Assembly (NCBI RefSeq): GCF_003265365.1
Contig: NZ_AUPM01000031.1
Span: 1-64,000 of the forward strand
Reading direction: 5' to 3'
Length of the DNA: 64,000 nt
Source: Petrotoga sp. 9PW.55.5.1
Lineage (GTDB): Bacteria; Thermotogota; Thermotogae; Petrotogales; Petrotogaceae
Shown here: in pieces, positions 17,267-25,805 of the stretch
Position numbering within the stretch: position 1 is the stretch's first letter
Layout: each line of letters opens with the position of its first letter
Notes under the pieces: model-generated
Told to the model about the DNA's origin: nothing
What the model saw: only the letters and a program-made list of their open reading frames with translations
Databases searched by the model: none
Program-made: the position numbers and the translations under genes

Positions 17267-17644
17267 CTAAGTATTACTATTCTTTGAGGCCTCTTCTTTT
17301 CTTTTATTTAGATATCTTAACTCAGATAGTAAAATTATTATACTCAATACACCAAAAATTATAACATATATATTCACATTTATTTGAGAAAATTCTCCCG
17401 CAACTAAAGTGAACAAAATGTCCAAAGTCTCATAGGCAATAAGAAAAATACCTATTAAAGATGAAACTATTATGTGAGCAGATTTATGATACCAAATATC
17501 TTTATCATTTGAAAAACCATAGATTGAAATTAGAAAAATTAAGAAGAAAGAAAAAACATAGAAAAAGTTTATCCAGATGTTGAAAATAATAAAAAGAAGT
17601 GACAAAACTGACATTAATATAAGAATATAATTTTTGTTCTTCAT
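17267..17644 (-). CDS. four-helix integral membrane protein downstream of feoB
   Basis: 125 residues with four hydrophobic segments (about 5-25, 27-45, 55-78 and 85-108) and a short basic tail. I recognise no family and no metal-binding residues. Its ATG overlaps the feoB stop codon (ATGA), so it is translated with feoB, which suggests a role linked to iron uptake or simply a shared promoter. The feo association is the only functional clue. Confidence 0.65.
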   Translation of the reverse strand: MKNKNYILILMSVLSLLFIIFNIWINFFYVFSFFLIFLISIYGFSNDKDIWYHKSAHIIVSSLIGIFLIAYETLDILFTLVAGEFSQINVNIYVIIFGVLSIIILLSELRYLNKRKEEASKNSNT

Positions 17645-19659
17645 AAGAAAATTCCTCCTATATAGAAAACAACATTAGCTATTATGTATGCAACAAAAGT
17701 TGTGTATATAAAACTAAAAATAGGCCACTTCCATCCATTAGTTTCTATTTTTATTGTAGTTAATGTTGCAAAGCAAGGGATATATGCCAAAACAAAGAAT
17801 ATTAAAGCTAAGGCGGATTGTGGAGTCAGAGCATTTTGTAAGGCAAAGGTCAAATTTCCTTCTGCCACGTTAAAAATGGTTGAGTAAGAAGATACTACTA
17901 TTTCTTTAGCGGCTACACCAAAAACCAATCCAGTATTTATTCTCCAATCCCAACCCAGATGATTGGTAAAAGGTTCAAAAACTCTTCCTATATAAGCTGC
18001 AAAGCTGTTGTTTATATCCGCCCCAAAGTTAGGAAAGAATGACAAAAACCATATTAAAATGGTCGCGATTAAAATTATGCCTCCCGCTTTTTGTAAAAAA
18101 TGTTTTCCCCTATTCCATGTATATATGGATAGATTTTTTAAAGTAGGCATTCTAAATCTAGGAAGTTCAATAATAAAAGGGATGTCTTCTGATTGAGTAA
18201 TAAATCTTTGCAAAAACTTTGAGGAAAGTAGAACTAGCAGTATGCTAGAAAAATAAACCAGTAACATAACGGTTGCAGCTTGGGAAGAAAAAAATGCACT
18301 AATCAATAATATGTAAACTGGCAGTCTAGCACTGCACGAAGCAAAAGGTAAACTTAGAATTAAAGCCAGTCTTTCTTTTTTATTTGCAATCCCTTTCGTT
18401 GAAATAATTGCTGGAACATTACATCCAAAACCTAAAATAACTGACATAAAAGACCTTCCACTTAGGCCAAAGCTTCTAGCTATCCTATCAACTAAGAATG
18501 CCGCTCTAGGTAAATATCCTGATTCTTCTAAAAATCCAAGAAAGAAAAACAAGATAAAAATCTGAGGGAGAAATACCAAAACTCCACCAACTCCTGCAAT
18601 AATACCATCAACAACCAAAGATTCAAGCCATGGAATGGAGATAAATCCAGCTAAAGAATCTCCTAAAAAAGTAAAGCTCACTTCTAATATATCTGATAGA
18701 GGTTGAGCAAGGCTAAATGTGAGTGAAAAAACAGCAAATAAGGCAAAGACATATATTAATATACCTAGGACTTTGTGAGTAAATACGTGATCTAAAATAT
18801 CTCTGAAAGACCAGTCAATGCCCTCTTTAATAATTGATGAACTTGCAAGATAAGTTATAAAATTAAACTTCCAATTCAAATATTTGTTTTTTAACTCTAC
18901 TAAATCAAATCTGTTTCTAAGTATTTCTAAAAAGTCGTTTGAGAGGTTTAAATCTTCTTCTCCAAACTCTAAAAAATGTATAGGGTTCCAACTATTGTTT
19001 TCAAAAATTTCTGTCTGTGTTAGTTCATGTGTGTATTGGCCATAACTTTCATTAAAAAAGTTTATAAAACTTTCAATTTCTTCTGGATATTTGATTTTAC
19101 TTTTTATTATTTTATTTTCTTTAGAAAATTTATAAATCTCTTCTAAAAGTTCTTCTTTTCCTTCACCTGTTTTTGCTGAAGTTAAAATTACTGGGATATT
19201 TAGAGTTTTTGAAATTGGATCTGGATCGATAACCCTGCCCTTTTCTCTTGCCTCATCAACTGCATTTATAACGAGAACCACATTTGTCCCAATTTCTATA
19301 AGTTGAAATAAAAGATACATAGAACTTTCTAGGTTTAAGGCATCTGCTACTACAATCACTATTTCAGAACTTTTGCTTATAATGTAATCTTTAGCAACTC
19401 TTTCATCTTCACTTTTTGCTGATAGAGTATAAACTCCAGGAAGATCTACTAGCTTAAAAACTTTTTCTTTATATTTAAAAGAACCAATCTTCTTTTCCAC
19501 AGTAACGCCTGGCCAATTTGCTACGTATTGTCTACTACCTGTAAGTAAATTGAATAGAGAAGTTTTTCCAACGTTTGGATTCCCGATAATGGAAATCTCG
19601 AATTCTTTATCAACAACTAAGTTTGTATCTTCCGAGTTGCTATTAAACGATTTCATCAA
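17641..19659 (-). CDS. feoB: ferrous iron transport protein B
   Basis: 672 residues. The N-terminal G domain has G1 GNPNVGKTSLF (about 27), G3 VDLPGVYTL (about 72) and a G4 variant INAVD (about 130), then the helical GDI-like region, and a membrane domain with the Gate motifs including GFGCNVPAI and SCSARLPVY that carry the conserved cysteines. It imports Fe2+ across the inner membrane in a GTP-dependent way. The order feoA-feoC-feoB on one minus-strand operon supports the call. TTG (19659) or the next codon ATG can start it, after GGGTGAC, which overlaps the feoC stop. Confidence 0.96.
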   Translation of the reverse strand: MMKSFNSNSEDTNLVVDKEFEISIIGNPNVGKTSLFNLLTGSRQYVANWPGVTVEKKIGSFKYKEKVFKLVDLPGVYTLSAKSEDERVAKDYIISKSSEIVIVVADALNLESSMYLLFQLIEIGTNVVLVINAVDEAREKGRVIDPDPISKTLNIPVILTSAKTGEGKEELLEEIYKFSKENKIIKSKIKYPEEIESFINFFNESYGQYTHELTQTEIFENNSWNPIHFLEFGEEDLNLSNDFLEILRNRFDLVELKNKYLNWKFNFITYLASSSIIKEGIDWSFRDILDHVFTHKVLGILIYVFALFAVFSLTFSLAQPLSDILEVSFTFLGDSLAGFISIPWLESLVVDGIIAGVGGVLVFLPQIFILFFFLGFLEESGYLPRAAFLVDRIARSFGLSGRSFMSVILGFGCNVPAIISTKGIANKKERLALILSLPFASCSARLPVYILLISAFFSSQAATVMLLVYFSSILLVLLSSKFLQRFITQSEDIPFIIELPRFRMPTLKNLSIYTWNRGKHFLQKAGGIILIATILIWFLSFFPNFGADINNSFAAYIGRVFEPFTNHLGWDWRINTGLVFGVAAKEIVVSSYSTIFNVAEGNLTFALQNALTPQSALALIFFVLAYIPCFATLTTIKIETNGWKWPIFSFIYTTFVAYIIANVVFYIGGIFL

Positions 19660-19673
19660 TAATTGTCACCCTT

Positions 19674-19916
19674 TCAATTTTTTTGCTTTGTGTATTCACA
19701 ATTATTAAAAAATCCTTTACCACATTTATCGGATATTGGACATTCATTACATATAGGGGATATTTTATCAACTTTTTGAATATTTGCGTTCATATTTCGT
19801 AGGAATGGATAGAGTAATTTGAACTGAGTTTCGTTTAAGTGAAATTTTTCTTTTATTTCTAAAAAACTGACTTCTTTCTGTTCTTCTATATATTCTTTTA
19901 TTGTTAATATATCCAA
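19674..19916 (-). CDS. feoC: FeoC-like winged-helix protein with cysteine cluster
   Basis: 80 residues. The N-terminal half (ILTIKEYIEEQKEVSFLEIKEKFHLNETQFKLLYPFL) fits a winged-helix fold; the C-terminal half has four cysteines in CNECPISDKCGKGFFNNC, the Fe-S pattern of FeoC. FeoC proteins are thought to sense iron or oxygen and to control FeoB stability or transcription. Start TTG at 19916 lies six bases after AAGGTGAGC, just past the feoA stop. Size, Cys pattern and position between feoA and feoB all agree. Confidence 0.82.
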   Translation of the reverse strand: MDILTIKEYIEEQKEVSFLEIKEKFHLNETQFKLLYPFLRNMNANIQKVDKISPICNECPISDKCGKGFFNNCEYTKQKN

Positions 19917-19919
19917 AAG

Positions 19920-20378
19920 TTAGCTCACCTTCTTACAATAAATTTTTGAAGCCCTTCCCCTTCCCATTATATATTTCTTTCCATCAATCATTATTATTAT
20001 TTTATTTGCTTTTTTATCTATTAAATCAAATTTAGAACCTTTATTTAGACCTATTTTTGCTAAATCTTGTAAAAATTTTTTCCCTCCCATCAGGGAAATT
20101 ACTTCATAACTTCCTTTTTCTGTATTGTAAAGGTTATATACTTTGTAAGATACTTCAACGAATATTTTTGAAGCTTCACTTTTTCTTAAAACGACTTTTT
20201 TTTCTTCCACCTTAAATACTAAAGGGTCACCAAACGGCGAGATATGAACTAATTCTACAACCTTTCCTGGTATTATCCCCATAGCTAATAAACGATTTTT
20301 TGAGCTTTCATCTGCAAGTTCTAATTTTCTAATTTTTCCTTTCTGGCCTATAAATAGATAATCTAGTGATAAGATCAA
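19920..20378 (-). CDS. feoA: FeoA protein with two tandem FeoA domains
   Basis: About 152 residues, twice the size of a typical FeoA. The first SH3-like FeoA domain (about 5-75) has RLLAMGIIPGKVVELVHISPFGDPLVFKVEEKKVVLRKSEA; the second, weaker copy (about 85-150) has FLQDLAKIGLNKGSKFDLIDKKANKIIIMIDGKKYIMGRGRASKI. FeoA is a small cytoplasmic partner of FeoB. An upstream ATG exists at 20405, but AGGGGAGG stands seven bases before TTG 20378, which I take as the start. A palindromic operator lies about 50 bases upstream. Confidence 0.88.
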   Translation of the reverse strand: MILSLDYLFIGQKGKIRKLELADESSKNRLLAMGIIPGKVVELVHISPFGDPLVFKVEEKKVVLRKSEASKIFVEVSYKVYNLYNTEKGSYEVISLMGGKKFLQDLAKIGLNKGSKFDLIDKKANKIIIMIDGKKYIMGRGRASKIYCKKVS

Positions 20379-20410
20379 ATTTAAACCTCCCCTAACCATT
20401 TTCATAGATA

Positions 20411-20448
20411 ATTATAACAGCTTTTAAAAAAGTTAGGCGGACCTAACT
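20411..20448 (-). promoter_or_regulatory. feo promoter with palindromic DtxR-like operator
   Basis: AGTTAGG (20431-20437) and CCTAACT (20442-20448) form a perfect seven-base inverted repeat around CGGA. TATAAT on the minus strand (20411-20416) lies 14 bases away, so the palindrome covers the -35 position. The half-site TTAGG resembles the TTAGG/CCTAA core of DtxR/IdeR iron-repressor sites, which fits the feo genes it precedes. The regulator itself is not in this window. Confidence 0.7.
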
Positions 20449-20472
20449 GTTAATATTCAAATAATATCATGT

Positions 20473-20507
20473 AAAAAAAGAGCCTCTAAGAATATTAGAG
20501 GCTCTTT
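20473..20507 (-). terminator. strong rho-independent terminator after the chemoreceptor gene
   Basis: AAAGAGCCTCTAA (20477-20489) pairs perfectly over 13 bases with TTAGAGGCTCTTT (20495-20507) around a five-base loop. On the minus strand it is followed by a run of seven T. It separates the chemoreceptor gene from the feo promoter. Confidence 0.93.
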
Positions 20508-20526
20508 ATAAGATAAATAGAATTTA

Positions 20527-22296
20527 CTATGACAATTTGAAAAATTGTAGTAAATTTTCCAAATTTGTTGAAATTTCTAGTAGCGTAATACTATCCTTTG
20601 CTATGGTTTCTGCCGTTTTGGCCTGGTTATCAATGGAGTCACTTATTTCGAATATTTGTTCATTTATTTCATTTACAGATTTCGCAGAGTTATCCATAGC
20701 CGAGCTCATTTCTTCTGTGGAAGCTGATTGTTCTTCAGAAACGGCGGTTAAATCTTCGATTTTCTCTGCTATTTGCCTAACTTCTTTTGATATAGTTGAA
20801 AATTTAGAATCTATATTATTTACTTGGGAATTAGTTGAAATAACTTTGTTATAAGCTTCTTTTACTGAATTAGAAACTGTTATGGCGCCGCTTCTTATTT
20901 CACTTAAAATATTCTCTATTTGTGAAGTTGCTTTTCTTGATTCTTCAGCGAGAGATCTTATTTCATCAGCTACTACAGCAAAGCCTCTTCCTGCTTCTCC
21001 AGCTCTTGCAGCTTCTATAGCTGCATTTAAAGCTAGAAGATTTGTTTGTTCTGTTATTGTGTTTATTGTATTAACAATCTCACCGATATTAACAACTTTA
21101 TTGGATAAATCTTCAGAGGTTTCTTCCGCTTTTTCTGATTGTTCTGAAATCATTTTGAATGATTTTACCATATCCTCTATGGTTTTGCTACCTTCAGTTG
21201 CAGCATCGTTAGTTCTGTTGGCTGATTCTAATAATTCTTGGGAAGCTTTAGAAACATTTTGAGCTCCTGCCGCAATTTCCTGTACGCTCGATGTTACCTC
21301 TTCTATAGAAGAAGCTACATTTTCTGATCGCTCTTTTAGATTATTATAATTTGCAGAAAGTTCTTCTATCGTAGCATTCCATTCTTCAGCTATACTAGAT
21401 AAATTCATGGAGGTATTTTTAATTGAACCAGCATGTTGATTAGTTTGCTTGACTAAATCTTTTAAATTTTTTTGCATTAATTTTAAATTTGTGGACATTA
21501 AAGATAATTCATCTTTACCTTCTAATGTGAAATCGATATCTAATTCACCGTTTCCAAATTCTTCGATAGAAGTTGAAAGTTTTTTTGTGGATTTAGTAAT
21601 ACCTCTAGTTATTATCTCTGAAATAAACAAAACAATTATTATAGTAATAACCATTATCAAATATAAAAAATTTACAAGAGAATTTTTACCTTCTCTTTCT
21701 TTCTCTAGCATTCTTTCTGCTATAATTTCAACAGTTTCTCCTAGTTCATTAACAGCTTCTCTGGCATCATCGAAAATTTTATTTGTTTCAAAAGAAGCTT
21801 GTAATAGAATGTTTGGATTAGTATTTGAGCTCTTTGCTTGATTAATTTCCTCTCTTGAAGCGGATATCCATTTATTAAATTCTCGAAGAAATATATCGTA
21901 ATTTTGAAAAAGTGTGTTATTGGAATTAGGGTGCCTAATTTGAATTATTTCTTCTCTAATTTCTTTGTTGGAATCGTATATATTGAATGCTTGCTCTATC
22001 CTATCGAGTGTTTGTTGAATATTTTCTTCAAAATCTTCCTCATTTGTACTGATTATTTCCATATTTCCAGGATTATATACGATATTATTTTTTGCTAATA
22101 TAGCTTGGTACATATCCCTATCAGCATTTAAAATCAAGTTTTGAGCTTCGAAAGCATCATCGTAAAGAGAAGTTTTCATTTCTTCATATAGGTTATTTAA
22201 ATATCTTGTACCAATTAAAACGATTAGAACAATTACGGCTAAAGAAATACTTAAATTGAAAATTAACTTACTCCGTATTTTCCAATTTTTAAACAT
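20527..22296 (-). CDS. methyl-accepting chemotaxis protein
   Basis: 589 residues with standard order: short cytoplasmic start, membrane helix 1 (about 12-30), a helical periplasmic sensor of about 180 residues, membrane helix 2 (about 208-227), HAMP domain (about 228-282), and a long coiled-coil signalling domain whose hairpin tip reads [32 protein letters not shown]. It controls CheA activity; ligand unknown. ATG at 22296 follows GGTGGGG. A sigma-28-type promoter is 41 bases upstream and a strong terminator follows, so it is a single-gene unit. Confidence 0.95.
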   Translation of the reverse strand: MFKNWKIRSKLIFNLSISLAVIVLIVLIGTRYLNNLYEEMKTSLYDDAFEAQNLILNADRDMYQAILAKNNIVYNPGNMEIISTNEEDFEENIQQTLDRIEQAFNIYDSNKEIREEIIQIRHPNSNNTLFQNYDIFLREFNKWISASREEINQAKSSNTNPNILLQASFETNKIFDDAREAVNELGETVEIIAERMLEKEREGKNSLVNFLYLIMVITIIIVLFISEIITRGITKSTKKLSTSIEEFGNGELDIDFTLEGKDELSLMSTNLKLMQKNLKDLVKQTNQHAGSIKNTSMNLSSIAEEWNATIEELSANYNNLKERSENVASSIEEVTSSVQEIAAGAQNVSKASQELLESANRTNDAATEGSKTIEDMVKSFKMISEQSEKAEETSEDLSNKVVNIGEIVNTINTITEQTNLLALNAAIEAARAGEAGRGFAVVADEIRSLAEESRKATSQIENILSEIRSGAITVSNSVKEAYNKVISTNSQVNNIDSKFSTISKEVRQIAEKIEDLTAVSEEQSASTEEMSSAMDNSAKSVNEINEQIFEISDSIDNQAKTAETIAKDSITLLEISTNLENLLQFFKLS

Positions 22297-22336
22297 TGTC
22301 TATCCCCACCTTTTCTGATTTTTTTGTGATATATAT

Positions 22337-22363
22337 TTATCGGTTTAGCTTAAAACTACTTTA
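22337..22363 (-). promoter_or_regulatory. sigma-28 (FliA) type promoter of the chemoreceptor gene
   Basis: On the minus strand TAAAGTAG (22363-22356), exactly 11 bases, then ACCGATAA (22344-22337). The classical flagellar sigma-28 consensus is TAAAGTTT-N11-GCCGATAA, so 13 of 16 positions and the spacing agree. Class III flagellar and chemotaxis genes commonly use this factor, which fits the downstream gene. Confidence 0.8.
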
Positions 22364-22450
22364 ATTTCTAAATTCTTAAACCAATACTTCGTTTTTCAAA
22401 AGATTAATATATTTTGACTTTTGATAATAGGACTACAAACAAAATTCGAT

Positions 22451-22476
22451 AAAAAAAGCCCCTTAACAAGGGGCTT
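22451..22476 (-). terminator. terminator of tRNA-Gln
   Basis: AAGCCCCTT (22456-22464) and AAGGGGCTT (22468-22476) form a nine-pair stem with a three-base loop; the minus strand continues into seven T. It lies 13 bases beyond the encoded CCA end of the tRNA. Confidence 0.92.
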
Positions 22477-22488
22477 GATTTTATAAAA

Positions 22489-22562
22489 TGGCTGGGGGAG
22501 GAGGATTCGAACCTCCACTAACGGAGTCAGAGTCCGCTGTCCTGCCATTAGACGATCCCCCA
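22489..22562 (-). tRNA. tRNA-Gln, anticodon CTG
   Basis: A full cloverleaf on the minus strand: acceptor TGGGGGA/TCCCCCA, D arm, anticodon stem GCGGA/TCCGT with loop CTCTGAC (anticodon CTG reading CAG), T arm GGAGG-TTCGAAT-CCTCC, discriminator G and encoded CCA. Total 74 bases. It has its own promoter and terminator. Confidence 0.95.
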
Positions 22563-22573
22563 ATGACACAATC

Positions 22574-22602
22574 ATTATATCATAAAAAAAATTAATTGAC
22601 AA
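22574..22602 (-). promoter_or_regulatory. promoter of tRNA-Gln
   Basis: Minus strand TTGTCA (22602-22597), 17-base spacer, TATAAT (22579-22574) in a TGATATAAT context. The -35 box overlaps the -35 box of the divergent MFS promoter on the opposite strand by five bases. Confidence 0.85.
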
Positions 22603-22624
22603 GCAAGTTTGAAAATGTTAAAAT
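22596..22624 (+). promoter_or_regulatory. promoter of the MFS transporter gene
   Basis: TTGACA (22596-22601), 17-base spacer, TAAAAT (22619-22624): a near-consensus housekeeping promoter, 37 bases before the ATG. Confidence 0.85.
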
Positions 22625-22637
22625 ATACACAGTATAT
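22623..22637 (+). promoter_or_regulatory. possible operator over the MFS transcription start
   Basis: ATATAC-ACA-GTATAT is a perfect six-base inverted repeat that overlaps the end of the -10 box and the expected start point, a typical repressor position. The regulator is unknown. Confidence 0.5.
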
Positions 22638-22661
22638 ACAATATCTTTATGGGGGTTTAAT

Positions 22662-23933
22662 ATGACTTTTGATCTATTAATAGAAAAAACTGTTTCCCAA
22701 TCTCAAAGAAATTATCTGCTTTTTATTACCTCGTTTGGTTGGGCTATTGTTTCTGCCTATGTTATGATTACATCCTTTACACTTCCACTTTTAATCGACG
22801 AATGGCAATTATCAAATGTATTTGCTTCTACGATAGCTAGTTCTACATTTATTGGTATGTTTGTTGGAACGTTGAGCGCAGGTATAATTTCTGATTATTT
22901 TGGAAGAAAAAAATCCGCTATCTTTTTGTTGTTTATAGGAAGTCTTTTTAGCGTTTTAAGTGGTTTTGTTGATTCTCCAACACTTTTTATGGTTTTTAGA
23001 ATTTTATCAGGGATTGGATTTGGAGGTTCTATGCCTGTTTTGAATGCATATTTAACAGAGTTTTTAAATGTTTCGATTAGGGGGAGGTATTTAGTTTATT
23101 TGGAAACTAGTTGGGCGTTTGGAAGTATATTCATTGCAATAATTCATATGTTTCTAGCGAGAAACATTACTTGGAGACTAGATTATCTTTTTCTGGGTGT
23201 AGGTTTTATTCCACTTTTACTTTTGTTTACAGTTCCTGAATCTCCTAAGTATCTACTAATAAAAGATAAAAAAGAAGAGTTTGAAAAATCATTTAATTAC
23301 AAAATTAAAGAAGAAATTGTCTTGCCAAAGAAAGAAAAAGTTACTATCAATGCTCTTTTTAAAAAAGGGTATCTATCTAGAACTTTGAATGTCTTTCTTT
23401 TGTGGTTTACTATGAGTGTAGGTTATTATGGAATTTTTGTTTGGGTAAAAGGTATTTTAGCTCAGAAAGGAATAGATGTTGTATTGACTGACTGGTATAC
23501 TTTCTATATGTTTTTAGCTCAATTACCCGGTTATCTATTTGCTGCTTATTTGATAGAAAAAATTGGGAGAAGAAAAAGCGTCCTGTTTTTTGCTTTAGGA
23601 ACAACCATTTCTTCAATAATTTTTGCAGCTGTTTCCTCTAATTTAATGGTTTTGATTTTCAGTTTGGTAGTTTCAATATTCTGTATGGGCATGTGGGGTT
23701 TAACTTATGCTTATACACCAGAACTTTATCCAACAACTATGAGAGGTACTGCTAACGGTGCTGCAGGAGCACTAACGAGGCTTGCTGGATTCATTGCTCC
23801 GTTTTACACTTCGTTTTTTCTTTCTAGAAATTTAATAAACATAGGTTTGATAGGAATAGCTTTTCTTTTTGCTGTTACCGGTATATTAAATTTTATCTTT
23901 TTACCCGAAACCTTAAAAAAAGAAATAGATTAG
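22662..23933 (+). CDS. MFS transporter, sugar-porter/organic-acid type
   Basis: 423 residues with about 12 membrane helices. The loop 2-3 motif DYFGRKKSA (about 80), its second-half counterpart EKIGRRKSV (about 303), the end-of-half motif PESPKYLL (about 206) and terminal LPETLKKEI are those of the sugar/metabolite porter branch that includes NiaP-like nicotinate and aromatic acid carriers. Substrate cannot be set. An in-frame TTG at 22596 is part of the promoter, so ATG 22662 after GGGGG is the start. It is flanked by its own promoter and terminator, so it is a single-gene unit. Confidence 0.88.
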   Translation: MTFDLLIEKTVSQSQRNYLLFITSFGWAIVSAYVMITSFTLPLLIDEWQLSNVFASTIASSTFIGMFVGTLSAGIISDYFGRKKSAIFLLFIGSLFSVLSGFVDSPTLFMVFRILSGIGFGGSMPVLNAYLTEFLNVSIRGRYLVYLETSWAFGSIFIAIIHMFLARNITWRLDYLFLGVGFIPLLLLFTVPESPKYLLIKDKKEEFEKSFNYKIKEEIVLPKKEKVTINALFKKGYLSRTLNVFLLWFTMSVGYYGIFVWVKGILAQKGIDVVLTDWYTFYMFLAQLPGYLFAAYLIEKIGRRKSVLFFALGTTISSIIFAAVSSNLMVLIFSLVVSIFCMGMWGLTYAYTPELYPTTMRGTANGAAGALTRLAGFIAPFYTSFFLSRNLINIGLIGIAFLFAVTGILNFIFLPETLKKEID

Positions 23934-23947
23934 TTATTTAAAATATA

Positions 23948-23986
23948 AAGTCCGAATGTGAAGCTTTTATACATTCGGACTTTTTT
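23948..23986 (+). terminator. terminator of the MFS gene
   Basis: AAGTCCGAATGT (23948-23959) pairs with ACATTCGGACTT (23971-23982), 12 bases, followed by T residues to 23986. Confidence 0.92.
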
Positions 23987-24074
23987 AACATGCGTTCAAT
24001 TATAAGAAAAGAATTTGTGAGAGAATAAATTAGTGATTTTTTAATAAAAACTCTTTTTGGAGTTGATAACTTTT

Positions 24075-25172
24075 ATGAAGTGTGAAGGTTGTGGTATAGA
24101 AATTCAGGTAGAAAATTCAAAAAAGCCTGGATATATACCAAAAGATGTATTAGAAGAAAGATTAGTAAATAATGAAGAGGTTGTTTGCCAAAGATGCTTT
24201 AAATTAAAGCATTATAACCATTTATTACCTCTAAGTATTGAATCTGATTTTGCTAAGGATATCGATAAGATTATAAACGATTTTAAAACGATTATTTGGG
24301 TTGTAGATGCCATAGATTTTGAAGGCACCTTTAGAAAAGAAATTGCTCAAAAATTGACAGGAAAGAACGTAGTTTTGATAGTAAATAAGATAGATTTATT
24401 ACCAAAAAGCACTTCATACATTCAATTTAAAAAATGGATCTTTTCAAGAATAAAAGAAATGAACGTTAATATCTTAGAAAATAATGTTAAGATGATTAGT
24501 GTTAAATCAGGAATAGGTGTAGAAAAGGCGAAAGACTTTCTTAACCAGACCGAAAAAGAAAAAGCTCTGGTAATAGGAGTTACTAACGTTGGGAAGTCTT
24601 CTTTCTTAAATAAAATTTCAGGAAAAAATCTGACCATTAGTGCTTATGCCGGAACGACATTAAAAGTATTAAAGACAAAAATCACCGATATTAATTTAGA
24701 ATTATATGATAGTCCTGGTATTTTTACTCAGGATAGATTATGTGATTTTTTTGATGTTTATTCACAGGTTAAGATGATTCCATCTAAAAAATTACTGACT
24801 AAAACTTTCACTGTTAATAAAAGAAATGTGTTGTTTGTCAGTGGGTTGTTTTGGATAAGGGTCTTAGAAAATGGAGTGAGAGATCTTCCCCCAATAATGA
24901 CTTTGTTTGTACCCGAGGGTATATCTGCTCACAGGGCAAAAGAAGAAAGAGTCGAAGAGTTACTTTCTAACAGGAAAGTTCTATTCCCCCCTTACTATGA
25001 AAGTTTTAGTTATGATACTATAAATTTTGAAAAACAGATTTTAAAAATTGAAAAAGGGAATGATTTGGCCATATCTGGTGCAGGGTGGCTTTCCATTAAA
25101 AGAGGACCACTGATAGCTGAGATTTCAAAACCCAAAGAACTTAGTATAACAATTAGGAAATCAATGAAATAG
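24075..25172 (+). CDS. yqeH: YqeH-type ribosome assembly GTPase
   Basis: About 365 residues. A zinc-finger start with Cys-x2-Cys (CEGCGIEIQ) and CQRCFKLKHYN is followed by a circularly permuted GTPase: G4 VNKIDLLPK (about 104) precedes G1 GVTNVGKSSF (about 173) and G3 DSPGIF. A C-terminal domain of about 150 residues completes YqeH, which acts in 30S subunit biogenesis. In-frame TTG codons lie at 24057 and 24063, but the cysteine motif begins at ATG 24075, with GGAG 12 bases before; the start is not certain. pduL follows after 13 bases. Confidence 0.9.
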   Translation: MKCEGCGIEIQVENSKKPGYIPKDVLEERLVNNEEVVCQRCFKLKHYNHLLPLSIESDFAKDIDKIINDFKTIIWVVDAIDFEGTFRKEIAQKLTGKNVVLIVNKIDLLPKSTSYIQFKKWIFSRIKEMNVNILENNVKMISVKSGIGVEKAKDFLNQTEKEKALVIGVTNVGKSSFLNKISGKNLTISAYAGTTLKVLKTKITDINLELYDSPGIFTQDRLCDFFDVYSQVKMIPSKKLLTKTFTVNKRNVLFVSGLFWIRVLENGVRDLPPIMTLFVPEGISAHRAKEERVEELLSNRKVLFPPYYESFSYDTINFEKQILKIEKGNDLAISGAGWLSIKRGPLIAEISKPKELSITIRKSMK

Positions 25173-25185
25173 TGGAGGTGTAATC

Positions 25186-25776
25186 TTGAAACTGAAAGAA
25201 CCTGGTATAGTTGTAGGAGTATCAAATAGGCATGTACATTTGTCACACGAAGATTTAGAAAAGTTATTTGGTGAAGGTTATGAACTAACTCCTTTAAGGC
25301 CTTTAGGACAACCTGGGCAGTATGCTTCAGAAGAATGTGTTGAATTAATTGGGCCAAAAGGAAGCTTTGCAAAAGTTAGGATTTTGGGGCCTGTAAGAAA
25401 AAATTCACAAGTAGAGATTTCTAGAACAGATTCTTTTAAATTAGGAGTTACTCCACCAGTTAGAGATTCTGGAGATATTGAAGGAACTCCTGGCATAAGA
25501 ATAAAAGGTCCTTTGGGGGAAATAGAGCTAGAAAAAGGAGTTATAATAGCTAAAAGACATATACACATGCTTCCATCAGATGCAGATCTTTATGGGGTAA
25601 AAGATAAGGATTTAGTTTCCATATATTGTGATAAAGAGGGGCGTAAATTAATATTTCAAGATGTTCTTATAAGAGTAAGTGAAAAATTTGCATTAGAATT
25701 TCATGTTGACATCGACGAAGCAAACGCAGCTTTGTTGAATAACGGAGATCAAGTCAAAATAATAGAATCTTTTTAA
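25186..25776 (+). CDS. pduL: phosphate propanoyl/acetyltransferase, PduL family
   Basis: 196 residues in two PduL beta-barrel halves. The metal-binding histidines appear in VSNRHVHLSHED (about 13-24) and AKRHIHMLPSDAD (about 122-134), with HVDIDEANAA near the end. It interconverts acyl-CoA and acyl-phosphate, so with acetate kinase it can complete acetate formation from sugars. No N-terminal targeting extension for a microcompartment is present and no shell gene is nearby. The start is TTG at 25186 after GGAGGTG. Confidence 0.93.
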   Translation: MKLKEPGIVVGVSNRHVHLSHEDLEKLFGEGYELTPLRPLGQPGQYASEECVELIGPKGSFAKVRILGPVRKNSQVEISRTDSFKLGVTPPVRDSGDIEGTPGIRIKGPLGEIELEKGVIIAKRHIHMLPSDADLYGVKDKDLVSIYCDKEGRKLIFQDVLIRVSEKFALEFHVDIDEANAALLNNGDQVKIIESF

Positions 25777-25777
25777 T

Positions 25778-25803
25778 AAAAACCGGTGTTTACACCGGTT
25801 TTT
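25778..25803. terminator. bidirectional terminator between pduL and rbgA
   Basis: AAAAACCGGTGT (25778-25789) and ACACCGGTTTTT (25792-25803) form a 12-pair stem with a two-base loop. A-rich and T-rich flanks make it work in both directions for the two convergent genes. Confidence 0.9.
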
Positions 25804-25805
25804 AT

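Noticed and set aside
20882-21262. 126-codon open frame antisense to the chemoreceptor gene
   Set aside because: It mirrors the highly conserved signalling domain; low-complexity Ala/Ser translation, no ribosome-binding site, and the same kind of shadow appears opposite the second receptor.
22396-22602. 68-codon minus-strand frame across the tRNA
   Set aside because: It reads through tRNA-Gln and its terminator, so it is not a protein gene.
24057-24077. Non-standard start for yqeH
   Set aside because: ATG 24075 coincides with the beginning of the zinc-finger motif and TTG codons are also available, so no unusual codon is needed.
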